From the NCBI GenBank assembly GCA_017999615.1, contig JAGNLM010000001.1:124001-188000 (forward strand): 64,000 nucleotides of DNA, written 5' to 3'. A program made the translations under genes and the position numbers. Source of the DNA: Gammaproteobacteria bacterium (lineage in GTDB: Bacteria > Pseudomonadota > Gammaproteobacteria > JAABTG01). The notes beneath the pieces were generated by a model. It was not told the origin of the DNA, did no database searches, and saw only the letters and a program-made list of their open reading frames with translations. Positions 1-8,082 of the stretch are shown one piece after another. Numbering within the stretch: the first letter of the stretch is position 1; each line of letters opens with the position of its first letter.

Positions 1-1007
1 CGCCGGTACGGCAGCTTGTCCTGCACCGCGAACTGGTTGACGTAGAACTCGAGGAGCTCGGGGATGTCCTCGGCGTGCTCGCGCAGGGCCGGGACCTGCA
101 GCGGGACCACGTTCAGGTGGTAGTAGAGGTCCTCGCGGAAGCGCCGGGCGGCGACCTCCTCGCCGAGGTTGCGGCTGGTCGCGGCGACGATCCGCACGTC
201 GATCTGCACCGGCTCCTTGGCCCCCACCCGCAGGAGCGCGCGCTGCTGCAGCGCCCCGAGGAGCCGGGCCTGGGTGGCGAGGTCCATGTCGGCGATGTCG
301 TTCAGGAAGAGCGTGCCGGCGCTCGCCTGCTCGAGCCAGCCGTAGTGCACGCGGCTGCCGTCCTCGCTGCCGAAGAGCTCGACCGCCGAGCCGTCCCAGG
401 TCATGCCCGCGACGCCCACGTCGACGAACGGCCCCGCGGCCCGGGAGCTGTTGGCGTGCAGGAAGCGCGCCACCACCTGGCGGCCGCTGCCGGGCTCGCC
501 GGTCACCAGCACGGCGGCGTCGTGCTGGCCGATGCGGCGCACCTGCTGGCGCAGGGCCTGCATCACGGAGCTCCGCCCGATGGGCTCGGCCTCGGGCTGG
601 GCCTGGCGCTTCAGGCCGATGTTCTCGTGCTTCAGGCGCGCGGACTCGAGGGCGTGCTTCACCGTGAGGAGCAGCTTCGCCATCGAGAGGGGCTTCTCGA
701 TGAAGTCGTAGGCCCCGAGGCGCGTGGCCTCCACCGCGGTCTCCACCGTGCCGTGGCCCGACATCATGATGATGGGGGTGTCGTTCTCGCCGCTCTCGGA
801 CCACTCCTTGAGCAGCGTGATGCCGTCGGTGTCCGGCATCCAGATGTCGAGCAGCGTGGCGTCGGGGCGGCGCGCGCGGCGGGACTCGCGGGCCGCGGCG
901 GCGTTCTCTGCGAGGCCCACCTGGTAGCCCTCGTCTTCCAGGATCTCGCGGACGATCTCGCGGATGTCCGGCTCGTCGTCGACCACCAGGATGTAGGGTG
1001 CGCTCAT
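1..1007 (-). CDS. ntrX: NtrX-like response regulator with a degenerate AAA+ domain (partial)
   Basis: The gene runs off the left edge; the first 335 codons are visible. The receiver domain is intact: an acidic DDE patch near residue 10, the phospho-acceptor Asp in LLDIWMPD, and the NtrX-typical run GAYDFIEKPLS. The AAA+ domain that follows is unusual. The Walker A loop reads GEPGSGRQ, with Arg176 (bases 480-482) in place of the catalytic Lys. The Walker B segment reads TLFLNDI instead of TLFLDEI. The GAFTGA loop that contacts sigma-54 is replaced by GSRVHYG after ELFGSED, and the usual LYYRLN is LYYHLN. The frame is continuous, so this is not a frameshift. The start ATG overlaps the ntrY stop by one base (TGATG), indicating translational coupling. 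I infer a regulator that is phosphorylated by NtrY but is probably not a sigma-54 activating ATPase. The DNA-binding domain lies outside the window. Confidence 0.85.
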   Translation of the reverse strand, partial: MSAPYILVVDDEPDIREIVREILEDEGYQVGLAENAAAARESRRARRPDATLLDIWMPDTDGITLLKEWSESGENDTPIIMMSGHGTVETAVEATRLGAYDFIEKPLSMAKLLLTVKHALESARLKHENIGLKRQAQPEAEPIGRSSVMQALRQQVRRIGQHDAAVLVTGEPGSGRQVVARFLHANSSRAAGPFVDVGVAGMTWDGSAVELFGSEDGSRVHYGWLEQASAGTLFLNDIADMDLATQARLLGALQQRALLRVGAKEPVQIDVRIVAATSRNLGEEVAARRFREDLYYHLNVVPLQVPALREHAEDIPELLEFYVNQFAVQDKLPYR

Positions 1008-3205
1008 CAGCCCTCCTTCGGCTCCGTCTCACGCCGGGCTGCCCCGCTCGCCGCGGGCAGCCGTGCCAGCACGCGGGCCCCGCCCTCGGCGCGGGCCTGG
1101 GCGCGGACCATGCCGCCGTGCTCTTCCACGATCTTCTTCACGATCGCGAGCCCGAGGCCGGTGCCCCGGCTCTTGGTGGTGACGTAGGGGTCGAAGACCC
1201 GCTCGAGCACGTCCGGGGTGAAGCCCGGCCCGTTGTCCTCGACGGCGATCTCCACCTGCCGCTTGCCCTTCTCCTCGACGAGCCGGGTGCGCACGGCGAC
1301 CGCGCACCCCTCGCGGCCCTCGCAGGCCTCGAGGGCATTCTTGATCAGATTGTGCAGGACCTGACGCACCCGGCCGGTGTCGAGCTCGAGCGTCGGGACC
1401 CGGGGGTCGAGGGTGGCCTCGATGGGGGTGGCCCCCCGATTGTACCGGTAGAGCTCCACCACCTCCCGGGCGAGGTCGTTCAGGCTCGCGGGCTCGAGGC
1501 GGACCTGGGGGCTGCGGGCGTAGCTCGAGAAGGCGTTCACCATCTCCTTCATCGAGTCCACCTGCTGGATGATGGTGTGGGTGAGGCGGTCCATGACCTC
1601 CCGGTCCTTGTCCTGCATCTTGTCCAGGTACTTGTGGCGCAGGCGCTCGGCCGAGAGCTGGATGGGGGTGAGCGGGTTCTTGATCTCGTGGGCGAGGCGC
1701 CGGGCCACCTCGCTCCAGGCGGCGTCGCGCTGGGCCTGGATGACCGCGGTGATGTCGTCGAAGACCACCACGTGCTCGCCGCCGAGGCCCGCGAGCGGGG
1801 TGCCCCGGCACATGAGCACCTGCCGGCCCACCGGCCCGAACAGCGTCACCTCCTCGCGCCACTCGGTGGCCTCGCCCTCCAGGTGGCGCTCGAAGGCGTC
1901 GATGACCGGCTGCAGGTGGGCGTGGGTCTCGGCGATGGCGCGCAGGGGGCGGCCGGTCTCGGCCTCGAGGTCCAGGTCGAGGATCTGGCCCGCCGCGTTG
2001 TTGGCGGTGCCGAGGCGCCGCTCCCGGTCCACCGTGACCACCCCGGAGGAGAGCTGCGCGAGGAGGGCCTGGAGGGAGGTACGCTGGGCCTCCACCGCCT
2101 CCTGGCTGCGGCGGGCCTCGTCCCGGGCGCGCGCCAGCTGGCGCGTCATCTCGTTGAAGGACTGCACCAGGAAGCCCATCTCGTCGCGGCTCGACTGGGG
2201 CAGCTGGGTCTCGAGGTCGCCGCCCGCGACCGCCCGGGTTCCCTCGGCGAGGTCGCGGATGGGCGCGGCGAGGCTGCGGCTGGAGAAGATCGCCGCCCAC
2301 ACCGCGCCGAGGAGGCTCAGGACCACGGCGAGCGAGAGGGTGAGGATGAAGCTCGTCTTCAGCGACCCCCGCAGGTAGGTGAGCTCCCGGTACTTGGCGA
2401 AGGCGGACTGCACGGTGTCGGCGAGGGCGCTCATGCGCTCGGCGACCGGGTAGAGGGCCTGCAGGAAGCGGCTCTCGTAGGAGGGCGTGAGGTCGGGGAC
2501 CCGCTCGATGGATCGGATGACGAGCCCGGCGCGGGGCAGGGGGTCGAGGCCGACGTAGCTCCCGGACTGGCGCGCCTGCAGGAGCACCGCGTCGTCCGGG
2601 CGGTGCGGGAGGAGGGTCGCGGTGTCGGCGCTGTTTGCCGCGAGCACCCGCCCCTGGGCCGAGAGCACCGACATCTCCACGGCGTCGGCGCGCTCGCGGA
2701 CCTCGTCCAGGCGCGCGGCGGCGAGCTCCTTCGGCACCCCGGCGAGGTCGCCCGCGGCCTGCCGGGTCTGGCGGTGGACCTCGCGCATGCGCGTGTCGAG
2801 GGCGCTGCGGCTCAACTCCAGGGCGTCGGTGAGGGCCCGGTCCACCTGTACGTCGAACCAGCTGTCGATGCCGCGCTCGAGGAGCTGCAGCGAGAAGTAG
2901 AAGACCACCAGGACCGGCGTGCCCGCGACCAGCACGAACATGAGCACCATGCGGGTGGCGAGGCGCGAGCCGGCGACGCCCGCGTGGCGCTGGCGCAGCA
3001 GCCGCACCAGGTTCACGGTGATGAGGGTGGCGAGGAGGGCGAGGCCCACCAGGCTCACCACGATGAGGAGCGTGTAGAGCCGGCCGAAGGCGGCCGAGTT
3101 CTCGGTGGCGGTGCTCATCAGGAGGAGCGCCGCCAGCAGGACGAGGGTCAGAACAGCGAGCGGTCCGACGCCCGAGACCCAGCGGATCAGGGGTTGAGCG
3201 GCCAT
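1007..3205 (-). CDS. ntrY: NtrY-type membrane sensor histidine kinase
   Basis: A 732-residue inner-membrane sensor kinase, the cognate partner of ntrX. Three hydrophobic segments fill the first ~107 residues and a fourth lies near 280-305, enclosing a periplasmic region as in NtrY. A HAMP linker, a PAS domain and the kinase core follow. The H-box LAHEIKNPLTP carries the phospho-acceptor His506. The N-box is LIKNALEA, the G1 box VEDNGPGF and the G2 box GTGLGLAIVKK, so the kinase looks catalytically complete. Its start overlaps the end of the DUF4390 gene by 19 bases and its stop overlaps the ntrX start, so all three are probably translated from one mRNA. In other proteobacteria NtrYX senses nitrogen or redox status; the signal here is unknown. 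Confidence 0.9.
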   Translation of the reverse strand: MAAQPLIRWVSGVGPLAVLTLVLLAALLLMSTATENSAAFGRLYTLLIVVSLVGLALLATLITVNLVRLLRQRHAGVAGSRLATRMVLMFVLVAGTPVLVVFYFSLQLLERGIDSWFDVQVDRALTDALELSRSALDTRMREVHRQTRQAAGDLAGVPKELAAARLDEVRERADAVEMSVLSAQGRVLAANSADTATLLPHRPDDAVLLQARQSGSYVGLDPLPRAGLVIRSIERVPDLTPSYESRFLQALYPVAERMSALADTVQSAFAKYRELTYLRGSLKTSFILTLSLAVVLSLLGAVWAAIFSSRSLAAPIRDLAEGTRAVAGGDLETQLPQSSRDEMGFLVQSFNEMTRQLARARDEARRSQEAVEAQRTSLQALLAQLSSGVVTVDRERRLGTANNAAGQILDLDLEAETGRPLRAIAETHAHLQPVIDAFERHLEGEATEWREEVTLFGPVGRQVLMCRGTPLAGLGGEHVVVFDDITAVIQAQRDAAWSEVARRLAHEIKNPLTPIQLSAERLRHKYLDKMQDKDREVMDRLTHTIIQQVDSMKEMVNAFSSYARSPQVRLEPASLNDLAREVVELYRYNRGATPIEATLDPRVPTLELDTGRVRQVLHNLIKNALEACEGREGCAVAVRTRLVEEKGKRQVEIAVEDNGPGFTPDVLERVFDPYVTTKSRGTGLGLAIVKKIVEEHGGMVRAQARAEGGARVLARLPAASGAARRETEPKEG

Positions 3206-3756
3206 TGGAGGGGCTGGCTGTCGAGCCGCCAGGCGTTGTTCACCCAGGTCTGCAGCCGGAGCGGGACCGGCAAGGCCTCGCTGTCCACCAGCACCTGGAG
3301 CGTGCCCACGTAGCGCGGGCCGGGCCGCAGGAGCTCGGCGTCGATGAGCGGGAACGACTTCAGGTTCTCGATGGCGTGCAGGGCCTCGGTGAGGCTCGAG
3401 TAGGCCTGCCCGGTACCGGCGTTGACGTTCACGAGCACGTAGCGCTCGCTCAAGGCGTGGTACTCGATGCGGTAGCGCTGGTTGAGCTCGGCGACCTCGG
3501 CGTCCCAGAGGTAGTCACGGCTGCGCAGGATGCGGAAGCGGTAGAGGAGGGGCAGGGCGACCCCGCTCTCGAGGGCGCGCCGGGCCGAGCGGCTCAAGTC
3601 GAGGTCCACGGTGGCGTCCACGCGGTAGACCCCCTCGACCAGGCGGGACTGGACCTCGCGCACGCGAAAACCTCCCTCGCCCGCGTGCGCCGGGGCAAAG
3701 AGGAAAGCGGCCAGGAGCACCCAGCCGAGCCGCGCCGTCAGGGAGCCGGCCTGCAA
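3187..3756 (-). CDS. DUF4390 secreted protein
   Basis: A 189-residue protein with an N-terminal signal peptide (hydrophobic run GWVLLAAFLFAPAHA, likely cleaved after AHA), followed by a beta-rich soluble domain of the DUF4390 type, so probably periplasmic. DUF4390 genes commonly sit between rsmB and ntrY in gamma- and betaproteobacteria, as here; their biochemical role is not known. The start is TTG at 3756, three bases downstream of the rsmB stop, and the 3' end overlaps ntrY. The position suggests, as inference only, an accessory role to NtrY signalling in the periplasm. Confidence 0.75.
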   Translation of the reverse strand: MQAGSLTARLGWVLLAAFLFAPAHAGEGGFRVREVQSRLVEGVYRVDATVDLDLSRSARRALESGVALPLLYRFRILRSRDYLWDAEVAELNQRYRIEYHALSERYVLVNVNAGTGQAYSSLTEALHAIENLKSFPLIDAELLRPGPRYVGTLQVLVDSEALPVPLRLQTWVNNAWRLDSQPLQWPLNP

Positions 3757-3759
3757 CGG

Positions 3760-5061
3760 TCAACCCCTGCGGCGAACGAGCGCGTAGAAGAAGCCATCCA
3801 TCCCATCGTCTCCCGGCAGGATCTGCCGGCCGGCGGTTCGGGCCCGTCCCCACGGCGCGTCCAGGGGCGCCAGCTGCGCCTCGGCGTGGACGGCGAGGAA
3901 GCGGGTGAGCGGCTCCTCGTTTTCCTCGGGAAAGACCGAACAGGTAGCGTACAACAGCACCCCGCCGGGAGCCAGCAGCGGCCAGAGCCCCTCGAGGAGC
4001 CGCTGCTGGGCGGCGGCGAGGGCGGCGATCTGGGCCGTGGAGCGGCGGGTCTTGATGTCCGGGTGGCGGCGGATGACGCCGGTGGCCGAGCAGGGGGCGT
4101 CGAGCAGGATGCGCTGGAAGGGGCGGCCGTCCCACCAGGCGCCGGGCTCGGCGGCGTCGGCGACGAGCGTGGTGGCGTGGAGCCCCAGCCGCGCGAGGGT
4201 CGCCTCCAGGCGCCGGGCGCGCTGGGGGTCCCGCTCCACCGCCACCAGCTCGGCCACCCGGGGCTCGAGCTCCAGGAGGTGCGCGGTCTTCCCGCCCGGC
4301 GCGGCGCAGGCGTCGAGCACCCGGTCCCCGGGGGCAGGGGCGAGGAGGGCGGCGGCCAGCTGGGCCGCGGCGTCCTGGACCGAGCAGAGCCCCTCGGCGA
4401 AGCCCGGCAGGCGCTCGACACCGACGGGCGGGTCCACCACGAGGCCCTGGGGGGCGTGGGGCGCGGGGTGGGCGGCGAGGCCCGCGGCGGCGAGCCGGTC
4501 CCGGTAGGCCTCGCGGGTCGTGCGCAGGGCGTTGACCCGCAGGGTGAGGGGCGGGTGGGTGTTGTTCGCGGTGAGGACCCGCTCCCAGTCCTCCGGCCAG
4601 GCGCGGCGGATCGCGTCCACCAGCCAGGCGGGGTGGGCCCAGCGCCCCTCGTCGCTCGCCTCGGCGCGGGCAAGGAGTGCCGCCCGCTCCCGGTCGATGC
4701 GCCGCAGCACGGCGTTCGCGAGCCCCCTCGCCCAGCCGCGCCCCGAGGCGTCGAGGAGCGCGACGGTCTCGGCGACCGCGGCGTAGGGCGGGATGCGGGT
4801 GTGCAGGAGCTGGTGGGCGCCGAGGAGCAGGGCGGCGCGCACGAGGGTCTCCCGGGGCTTCAGCGGGCGCTCCAGCACCTGCCCGAGCACCGCCTCCAGG
4901 CGCGGCAGCCAGCGCAGCACCCCGTAGGCCAGCTCCTCCGCGAGCGCCCGGTCCCGGGGGTCCGCGAGCCCCGCGACGGCGCGCGGCAGGGCGAGGCTCA
5001 AGCTCTCCCCGTCCTCCAGCACCCCGAGGAGGGCGCCCAGCGCCGCGGAGCGGGCGTTCAA
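3760..5061 (-). CDS. rsmB: 16S rRNA (cytosine-967-C5)-methyltransferase RsmB
   Basis: A 433-residue SAM-dependent RNA methyltransferase, close to the E. coli length of 429. An N-terminal NusB-like helical domain (to about residue 140) is followed by a Rossmann-type methyltransferase. The SAM loop is [10 protein letters not shown]. The two family cysteines are present: Cys324 in APCSATG (motif IV, product release) and Cys374 in [11 protein letters not shown] (motif VI, nucleophile). The start is TTG at 5061, overlapping the fmt stop in a TTGA arrangement, which implies coupled translation. The def-fmt-rsmB order is conserved widely in proteobacteria. Confidence 0.93.
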   Translation of the reverse strand: MNARSAALGALLGVLEDGESLSLALPRAVAGLADPRDRALAEELAYGVLRWLPRLEAVLGQVLERPLKPRETLVRAALLLGAHQLLHTRIPPYAAVAETVALLDASGRGWARGLANAVLRRIDRERAALLARAEASDEGRWAHPAWLVDAIRRAWPEDWERVLTANNTHPPLTLRVNALRTTREAYRDRLAAAGLAAHPAPHAPQGLVVDPPVGVERLPGFAEGLCSVQDAAAQLAAALLAPAPGDRVLDACAAPGGKTAHLLELEPRVAELVAVERDPQRARRLEATLARLGLHATTLVADAAEPGAWWDGRPFQRILLDAPCSATGVIRRHPDIKTRRSTAQIAALAAAQQRLLEGLWPLLAPGGVLLYATCSVFPEENEEPLTRFLAVHAEAQLAPLDAPWGRARTAGRQILPGDDGMDGFFYALVRRRG

Positions 5062-6071
5062 TGGGCTCTGCCGAGCACCGCGCCGACCGGGGACGGGTGG
5101 GCGTTCAGGTAGTCCGCGGCCCGGATGGGGCGCCCGCCGGGAAGCTGCATCCCCGTGATGCGCAGCCGCCCCGCCCCGGCGGCGACCTCGATGCCTTCGC
5201 GCCCCGCGGCGAGGACCTCTCCGGGCTCGGCCCGGGGCCCGTCCCCCCCGCGTGCGCTGTCCTCATCCCCTCCGAGCGCCCCGGGCCCGTCCCCCCCGCG
5301 TGCCCTGTCCCCGTCCCGTCCGAGCGCCTCGGCCTCCCACACCCGCAGGATCTCCCCGCCGAGGGTGGTCCGTGCCACCGGCCAGGGGTTGAACGCCCGC
5401 ACGCGGCGCTCGATCGCGGCGGCGTCCTCCTGCCAGTCGATCTCCGCCTCCGCGCGCTCGATCTTGCGGGCGTAGGTGACCCCGGCCTCGGTCTGGGCGA
5501 CGGCGGCGACGGGGCCCTCGCGCAGGTCCCGCACGAGCTCGACGAGCGCCCTGGCGCCGAGGGCCGCCAGGCGGTCGTGCAGGGTCGCGGCGGTGTCCCG
5601 GGGCGCGATGGGGCAGGGCGCGGTGCGCAGCACGGGCCCGGTGTCCAGCCCCTCGTCCATCTGCATCAGGGAGACCCCGCTCTCGGCGTCCCCGGCGAGG
5701 ATGGCGCGCTGGATGGGGGCGGCGCCGCGCCAGCGGGGGAGGAGGGAGGCGTGGACGTTCACGCAGCCGAGGCGGGGGGTGGCGAGCACCGCCCGGGGGA
5801 GGAGGAGCCCGTAGGCGACCACCACCATCAGGTCGGGGGCGATGCGGGCGAGCGCCTCGGCGGCCTCCGCCCCGCGCAAGCTCTCCGGCTGCAGCACGGG
5901 GATCCCCCGGGCGGCGGCCAGCTGCTTCACCGGGCTCTCGCGCAGGCGCTGGCCCCGCCCCGCCGGGCGGTCCGGCTGGGTGTAGACCGCGGCCACGGTC
6001 TCCCCGGCCTCGAGCAGCGCCGCCAGGTGCGCGGCGGCGAACTCCGGGGTGCCCGCGAAGACGATGCGCAC
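5058..6071 (-). CDS. fmt: Methionyl-tRNA formyltransferase
   Basis: A 337-residue enzyme that formylates Met-tRNA(fMet) using 10-formyl-tetrahydrofolate. The N-terminal catalytic domain starts with FAGTPEFAA and contains the family signature [15 protein letters not shown] with the catalytic His, then the essential Asp in LDTGPVL. The C-terminal tRNA-binding domain carries a Gly/Asp/Arg-rich insertion built from two 16-residue units, which accounts for the roughly 20 residues in excess over E. coli Fmt (315). The start is GTG at 6071, sharing one base with the def stop (TAGTG). It forms the N-formyl cycle with the deformylase encoded just upstream. Confidence 0.93.
   Translation of the reverse strand: MRIVFAGTPEFAAAHLAALLEAGETVAAVYTQPDRPAGRGQRLRESPVKQLAAARGIPVLQPESLRGAEAAEALARIAPDLMVVVAYGLLLPRAVLATPRLGCVNVHASLLPRWRGAAPIQRAILAGDAESGVSLMQMDEGLDTGPVLRTAPCPIAPRDTAATLHDRLAALGARALVELVRDLREGPVAAVAQTEAGVTYARKIERAEAEIDWQEDAAAIERRVRAFNPWPVARTTLGGEILRVWEAEALGRDGDRARGGDGPGALGGDEDSARGGDGPRAEPGEVLAAGREGIEVAAGAGRLRITGMQLPGGRPIRAADYLNAHPSPVGAVLGRAH
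5235..5330. repeat. Two 48-bp in-frame tandem units inside fmt
   Basis: Two adjacent copies of a GC-rich 48-bp unit start at 5235 and 5283, each opening with GGGCCCGTCCCCCCCGCGTG and differing at only a few positions. The unit length is a multiple of three, so on the minus strand it adds two 16-residue blocks (core ARGGDGP) to the Fmt C-terminal domain without breaking the frame. It lies between two stretches of normal Fmt sequence (VWEAEAL and GEVLAAG), so it is an insertion rather than a terminal extension. Confidence 0.85.
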
Positions 6072-6613
6072 TAGATCGCGGGGTGCGCGGCGCTGGCCGG
6101 TGTGCCGGGCGCGGTGTGCTCCCGGTCGGCCTTCTCGAGCTTCTTGCGGATGCGGTTGCGCTTGAGCGAGGAGAGGTAGTCGACGAAGAGCTTGCCGTCG
6201 AGGTGGTCCAGCTCGTGCTGGATGCAGACGGCGAGCAGCCCGTCGGTCTCGATCTCGATCGGCTCACCTTCCCGGCCGAGCGCCCGGACCCGGACCCACT
6301 CGGAGCGCTCCACCGGCTCGTAGAACCCGGGGACCGAGAGGCACCCCTCGTCCATCTCCTCGGTGCCACGGCGCTCCACGATGACCGGGTTGACGAGGCA
6401 GAGCGGCTGGTCGTGCTCCTCCGAGACGTCGATGACCACGGCCCGCAGCGGCACGTTGACCTGCACGGCTGCCAACCCGATCCCAGGAGCGTCGTACATC
6501 GTCTCAAGCATGTCGTCGAGCAGGCGCTGTATATCGGCGTCGACCTTTTCCACGGGCTTGGCCGTGCGGCGCAGCCGGGCGTCGGGGAAGTGCAGGATGG
6601 GAAGCTTGGCCAT
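6071..6613 (-). CDS. def: Peptide deformylase
   Basis: A 180-residue metallohydrolase removing the formyl group from nascent N-terminal methionine. All three family motifs are present in order: [16 protein letters not shown] (metal-ligand Cys) and QHELDHLDG (HExxH metal site and catalytic Glu). I start it at the ATG at 6613 ([11 protein letters not shown]), which matches the family N-terminus; an in-frame ATG 32 codons upstream would add a tail not seen in the family. The C-terminus extends slightly past the usual end with an Ala/Pro-rich tail. It is the first gene of the minus-strand cluster and diverges from the LysM gene. Confidence 0.95.
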   Translation of the reverse strand: MAKLPILHFPDARLRRTAKPVEKVDADIQRLLDDMLETMYDAPGIGLAAVQVNVPLRAVVIDVSEEHDQPLCLVNPVIVERRGTEEMDEGCLSVPGFYEPVERSEWVRVRALGREGEPIEIETDGLLAVCIQHELDHLDGKLFVDYLSSLKRNRIRKKLEKADREHTAPGTPASAAHPAI

Positions 6614-6746
6614 GGGTGGGTGCTCGGGGCGCGGTCTCGTTCGATCCACAGTAAGGGCGGCAGGCCCGGAACACAAGCCCTGGGGGGACTCAAGTGGCTG
6701 TTTTCTCACACATCGTTGCCGCCAGGGCCGGCCCGGATCAAGAAAC

Positions 6747-6776
6747 TTGGTAATCAGTCTTTTCTAAGTCCATAAT
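6747..6776 (+). promoter_or_regulatory. Putative promoter for the LysM-dprA-topA-tsaC run
   Basis: The 214-bp def/LysM intergenic region contains an unusually AT-rich patch. Within it, TTGGTA (6747-6752) and CATAAT (6771-6776) are separated by 18 bp, a plausible sigma-70 promoter about 50 bp upstream of the LysM start. No strong promoter was identified for def on the other strand. Confidence 0.45.
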
Positions 6777-6827
6777 TCGAACTGATTTTCGGGTCGTTTC
6801 CAGGACCCGGACTCTCGAGGGACCACC

Positions 6828-7967
6828 ATGGACAGCACGCGCATCGGTTCCGTTCTCCTGACCCTCGCGCTCGCCCTGCCGCTCGCGGCGGGCGCCGTCG
6901 ATCTCGCTCCGGGGGCACCCGAACGGTACACGGTCAAGCGCGGCGACACCCTGTGGGACATCGCCGGGCACTACCTGCGCGAGCCCTGGCACTGGCCGAA
7001 GATCTGGCGGGCCAACCCCCAGGTCCGGAACCCCGACCTGATCTACCCGGGCGACCTCCTGACGCTCGAGTACGTGAACGGCAAGCCCGTGGTCCGCGCC
7101 CACCGCGCCCAGCAGGCCCGCCGCCCCGGCGTGGTGAAGCTCTCCCCGGGGGTGCGCGAGACCCCCATCGAGCGCGCCATCCCCGTGATCCCGGTGGAGG
7201 CCATCGGGCCCTTCATCACCGAGTCGCGGGTGCTCGAGTTCGACGACCTGACCAGCGCCCCCTACGTGCTGGCCGCCGGGCGCGAGCACCTGGTGGGCAC
7301 CGCCGGGCACGCCGTCTTCGCCCGCCGGCTCGCCGACACCTCCGTCGAGCGCTTCGGGATCTACCGCCAGGGGCCCGAGTACCGCTCGCCGGGGACGGAA
7401 GAGGTGCTGGGCTACCAGGCGATCTACGTGGGCAACGCGGTGCTCGAGGAGGCCGGTGACCCGGCCACGCTGCTCGTCACCCGCTCCACCCGCGAGGTGC
7501 AGCCCGGCGACCGCCTGCTGCCGCTCGAGGACGACGTCCTCCGGGAGCCGTTCCTGCCGCGCCCCCCGGACGAGGAGTTGACCGGGACCATCATCTCGGT
7601 GGTCGACGGCGTGAGCCAGGTGGGCCTGCACCAGGCGGTGGTGATCGACCGTGGCACGCGCGACGGGCTGCAGCCCGGGCACGTGCTCGCCGTGTATCAG
7701 AAGGGCGAGGTGGTGACCGACCGCTTCGTGCCGATGCACCGGGTGCCGGACCCGAACGACCCCGAGGACGCGGCGAAGTTCACGACGCCGCTCGACATCT
7801 TCTCGGCCACCATCGCGAACGCCATGGGCGGCCACCCCGAGGTGGAGCTGCCCGTGCGCCGCGCCGGCGTGGTGATGGTGGTGCGCCCGTTCGAGCGCGT
7901 AAGCTACGCCCTGGTGATGGAGGCGACCGGGGCGATGCACGTGAGCGACACGGTCGCGACACCCTAG
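6828..7967 (+). CDS. LysM-domain cell-envelope protein
   Basis: A 379-residue exported protein. A signal peptide (to about residue 23, cleavage near LAAGA) is followed by one LysM peptidoglycan-binding module at about residues 34-79, beginning YTVKRGDTLWDIAGHYL and ending YPGDLLTL. The remaining ~300 residues form a predicted beta-rich region without a motif I recognise. Genes of this architecture regularly sit between def and dprA in gammaproteobacteria. LysM suggests that it binds peptidoglycan in the periplasm. No catalytic domain is evident, and its exact role is not known. Confidence 0.85.
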   Translation: MDSTRIGSVLLTLALALPLAAGAVDLAPGAPERYTVKRGDTLWDIAGHYLREPWHWPKIWRANPQVRNPDLIYPGDLLTLEYVNGKPVVRAHRAQQARRPGVVKLSPGVRETPIERAIPVIPVEAIGPFITESRVLEFDDLTSAPYVLAAGREHLVGTAGHAVFARRLADTSVERFGIYRQGPEYRSPGTEEVLGYQAIYVGNAVLEEAGDPATLLVTRSTREVQPGDRLLPLEDDVLREPFLPRPPDEELTGTIISVVDGVSQVGLHQAVVIDRGTRDGLQPGHVLAVYQKGEVVTDRFVPMHRVPDPNDPEDAAKFTTPLDIFSATIANAMGGHPEVELPVRRAGVVMVVRPFERVSYALVMEATGAMHVSDTVATP

Positions 7968-8055
7968 GGGAGCCCCCGAGGGAGGCCCACCCAGGGGAGC
8001 CCCCCGGATCAGGGGCGAGGCCACCCGGTGGGCCTGACCGGCCGCCGCGGCGGCG
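7966..8055. repeat. Nested repeats between the LysM gene and dprA
   Basis: A 13-bp direct repeat AGGGGAGCCCCCG occurs at 7966-7978 and 7993-8005, the first copy overlapping the LysM stop codon. The second copy is enclosed by perfect inverted arms AGGCCCACC (7983-7991) and GGTGGGCCT (8026-8034). A self-complementary CCGCCGCGGCGG follows near 8040. Transcribed, this would fold into a strong hairpin ahead of dprA, but there is no T-run, so it is not a classical terminator. Confidence 0.6.
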
Positions 8056-8082
8056 CTACCTTCCGCACGAGGTTCGCCAGGG

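Noticed and set aside
390-570. A frameshift or pseudogene in ntrX to explain its odd AAA+ motifs
   Set aside because: The frame is open throughout, conserved segments flank the changes on both sides, and the receiver domain is intact, so substitution fits better than decay.
998-3313. A 771-codon plus-strand open frame across ntrY
   Set aside because: It lies exactly antisense to a convincing ntrY with all kinase motifs. Its product is low-complexity (His/Gly/Leu/Arg-rich), the usual result of high third-position GC.
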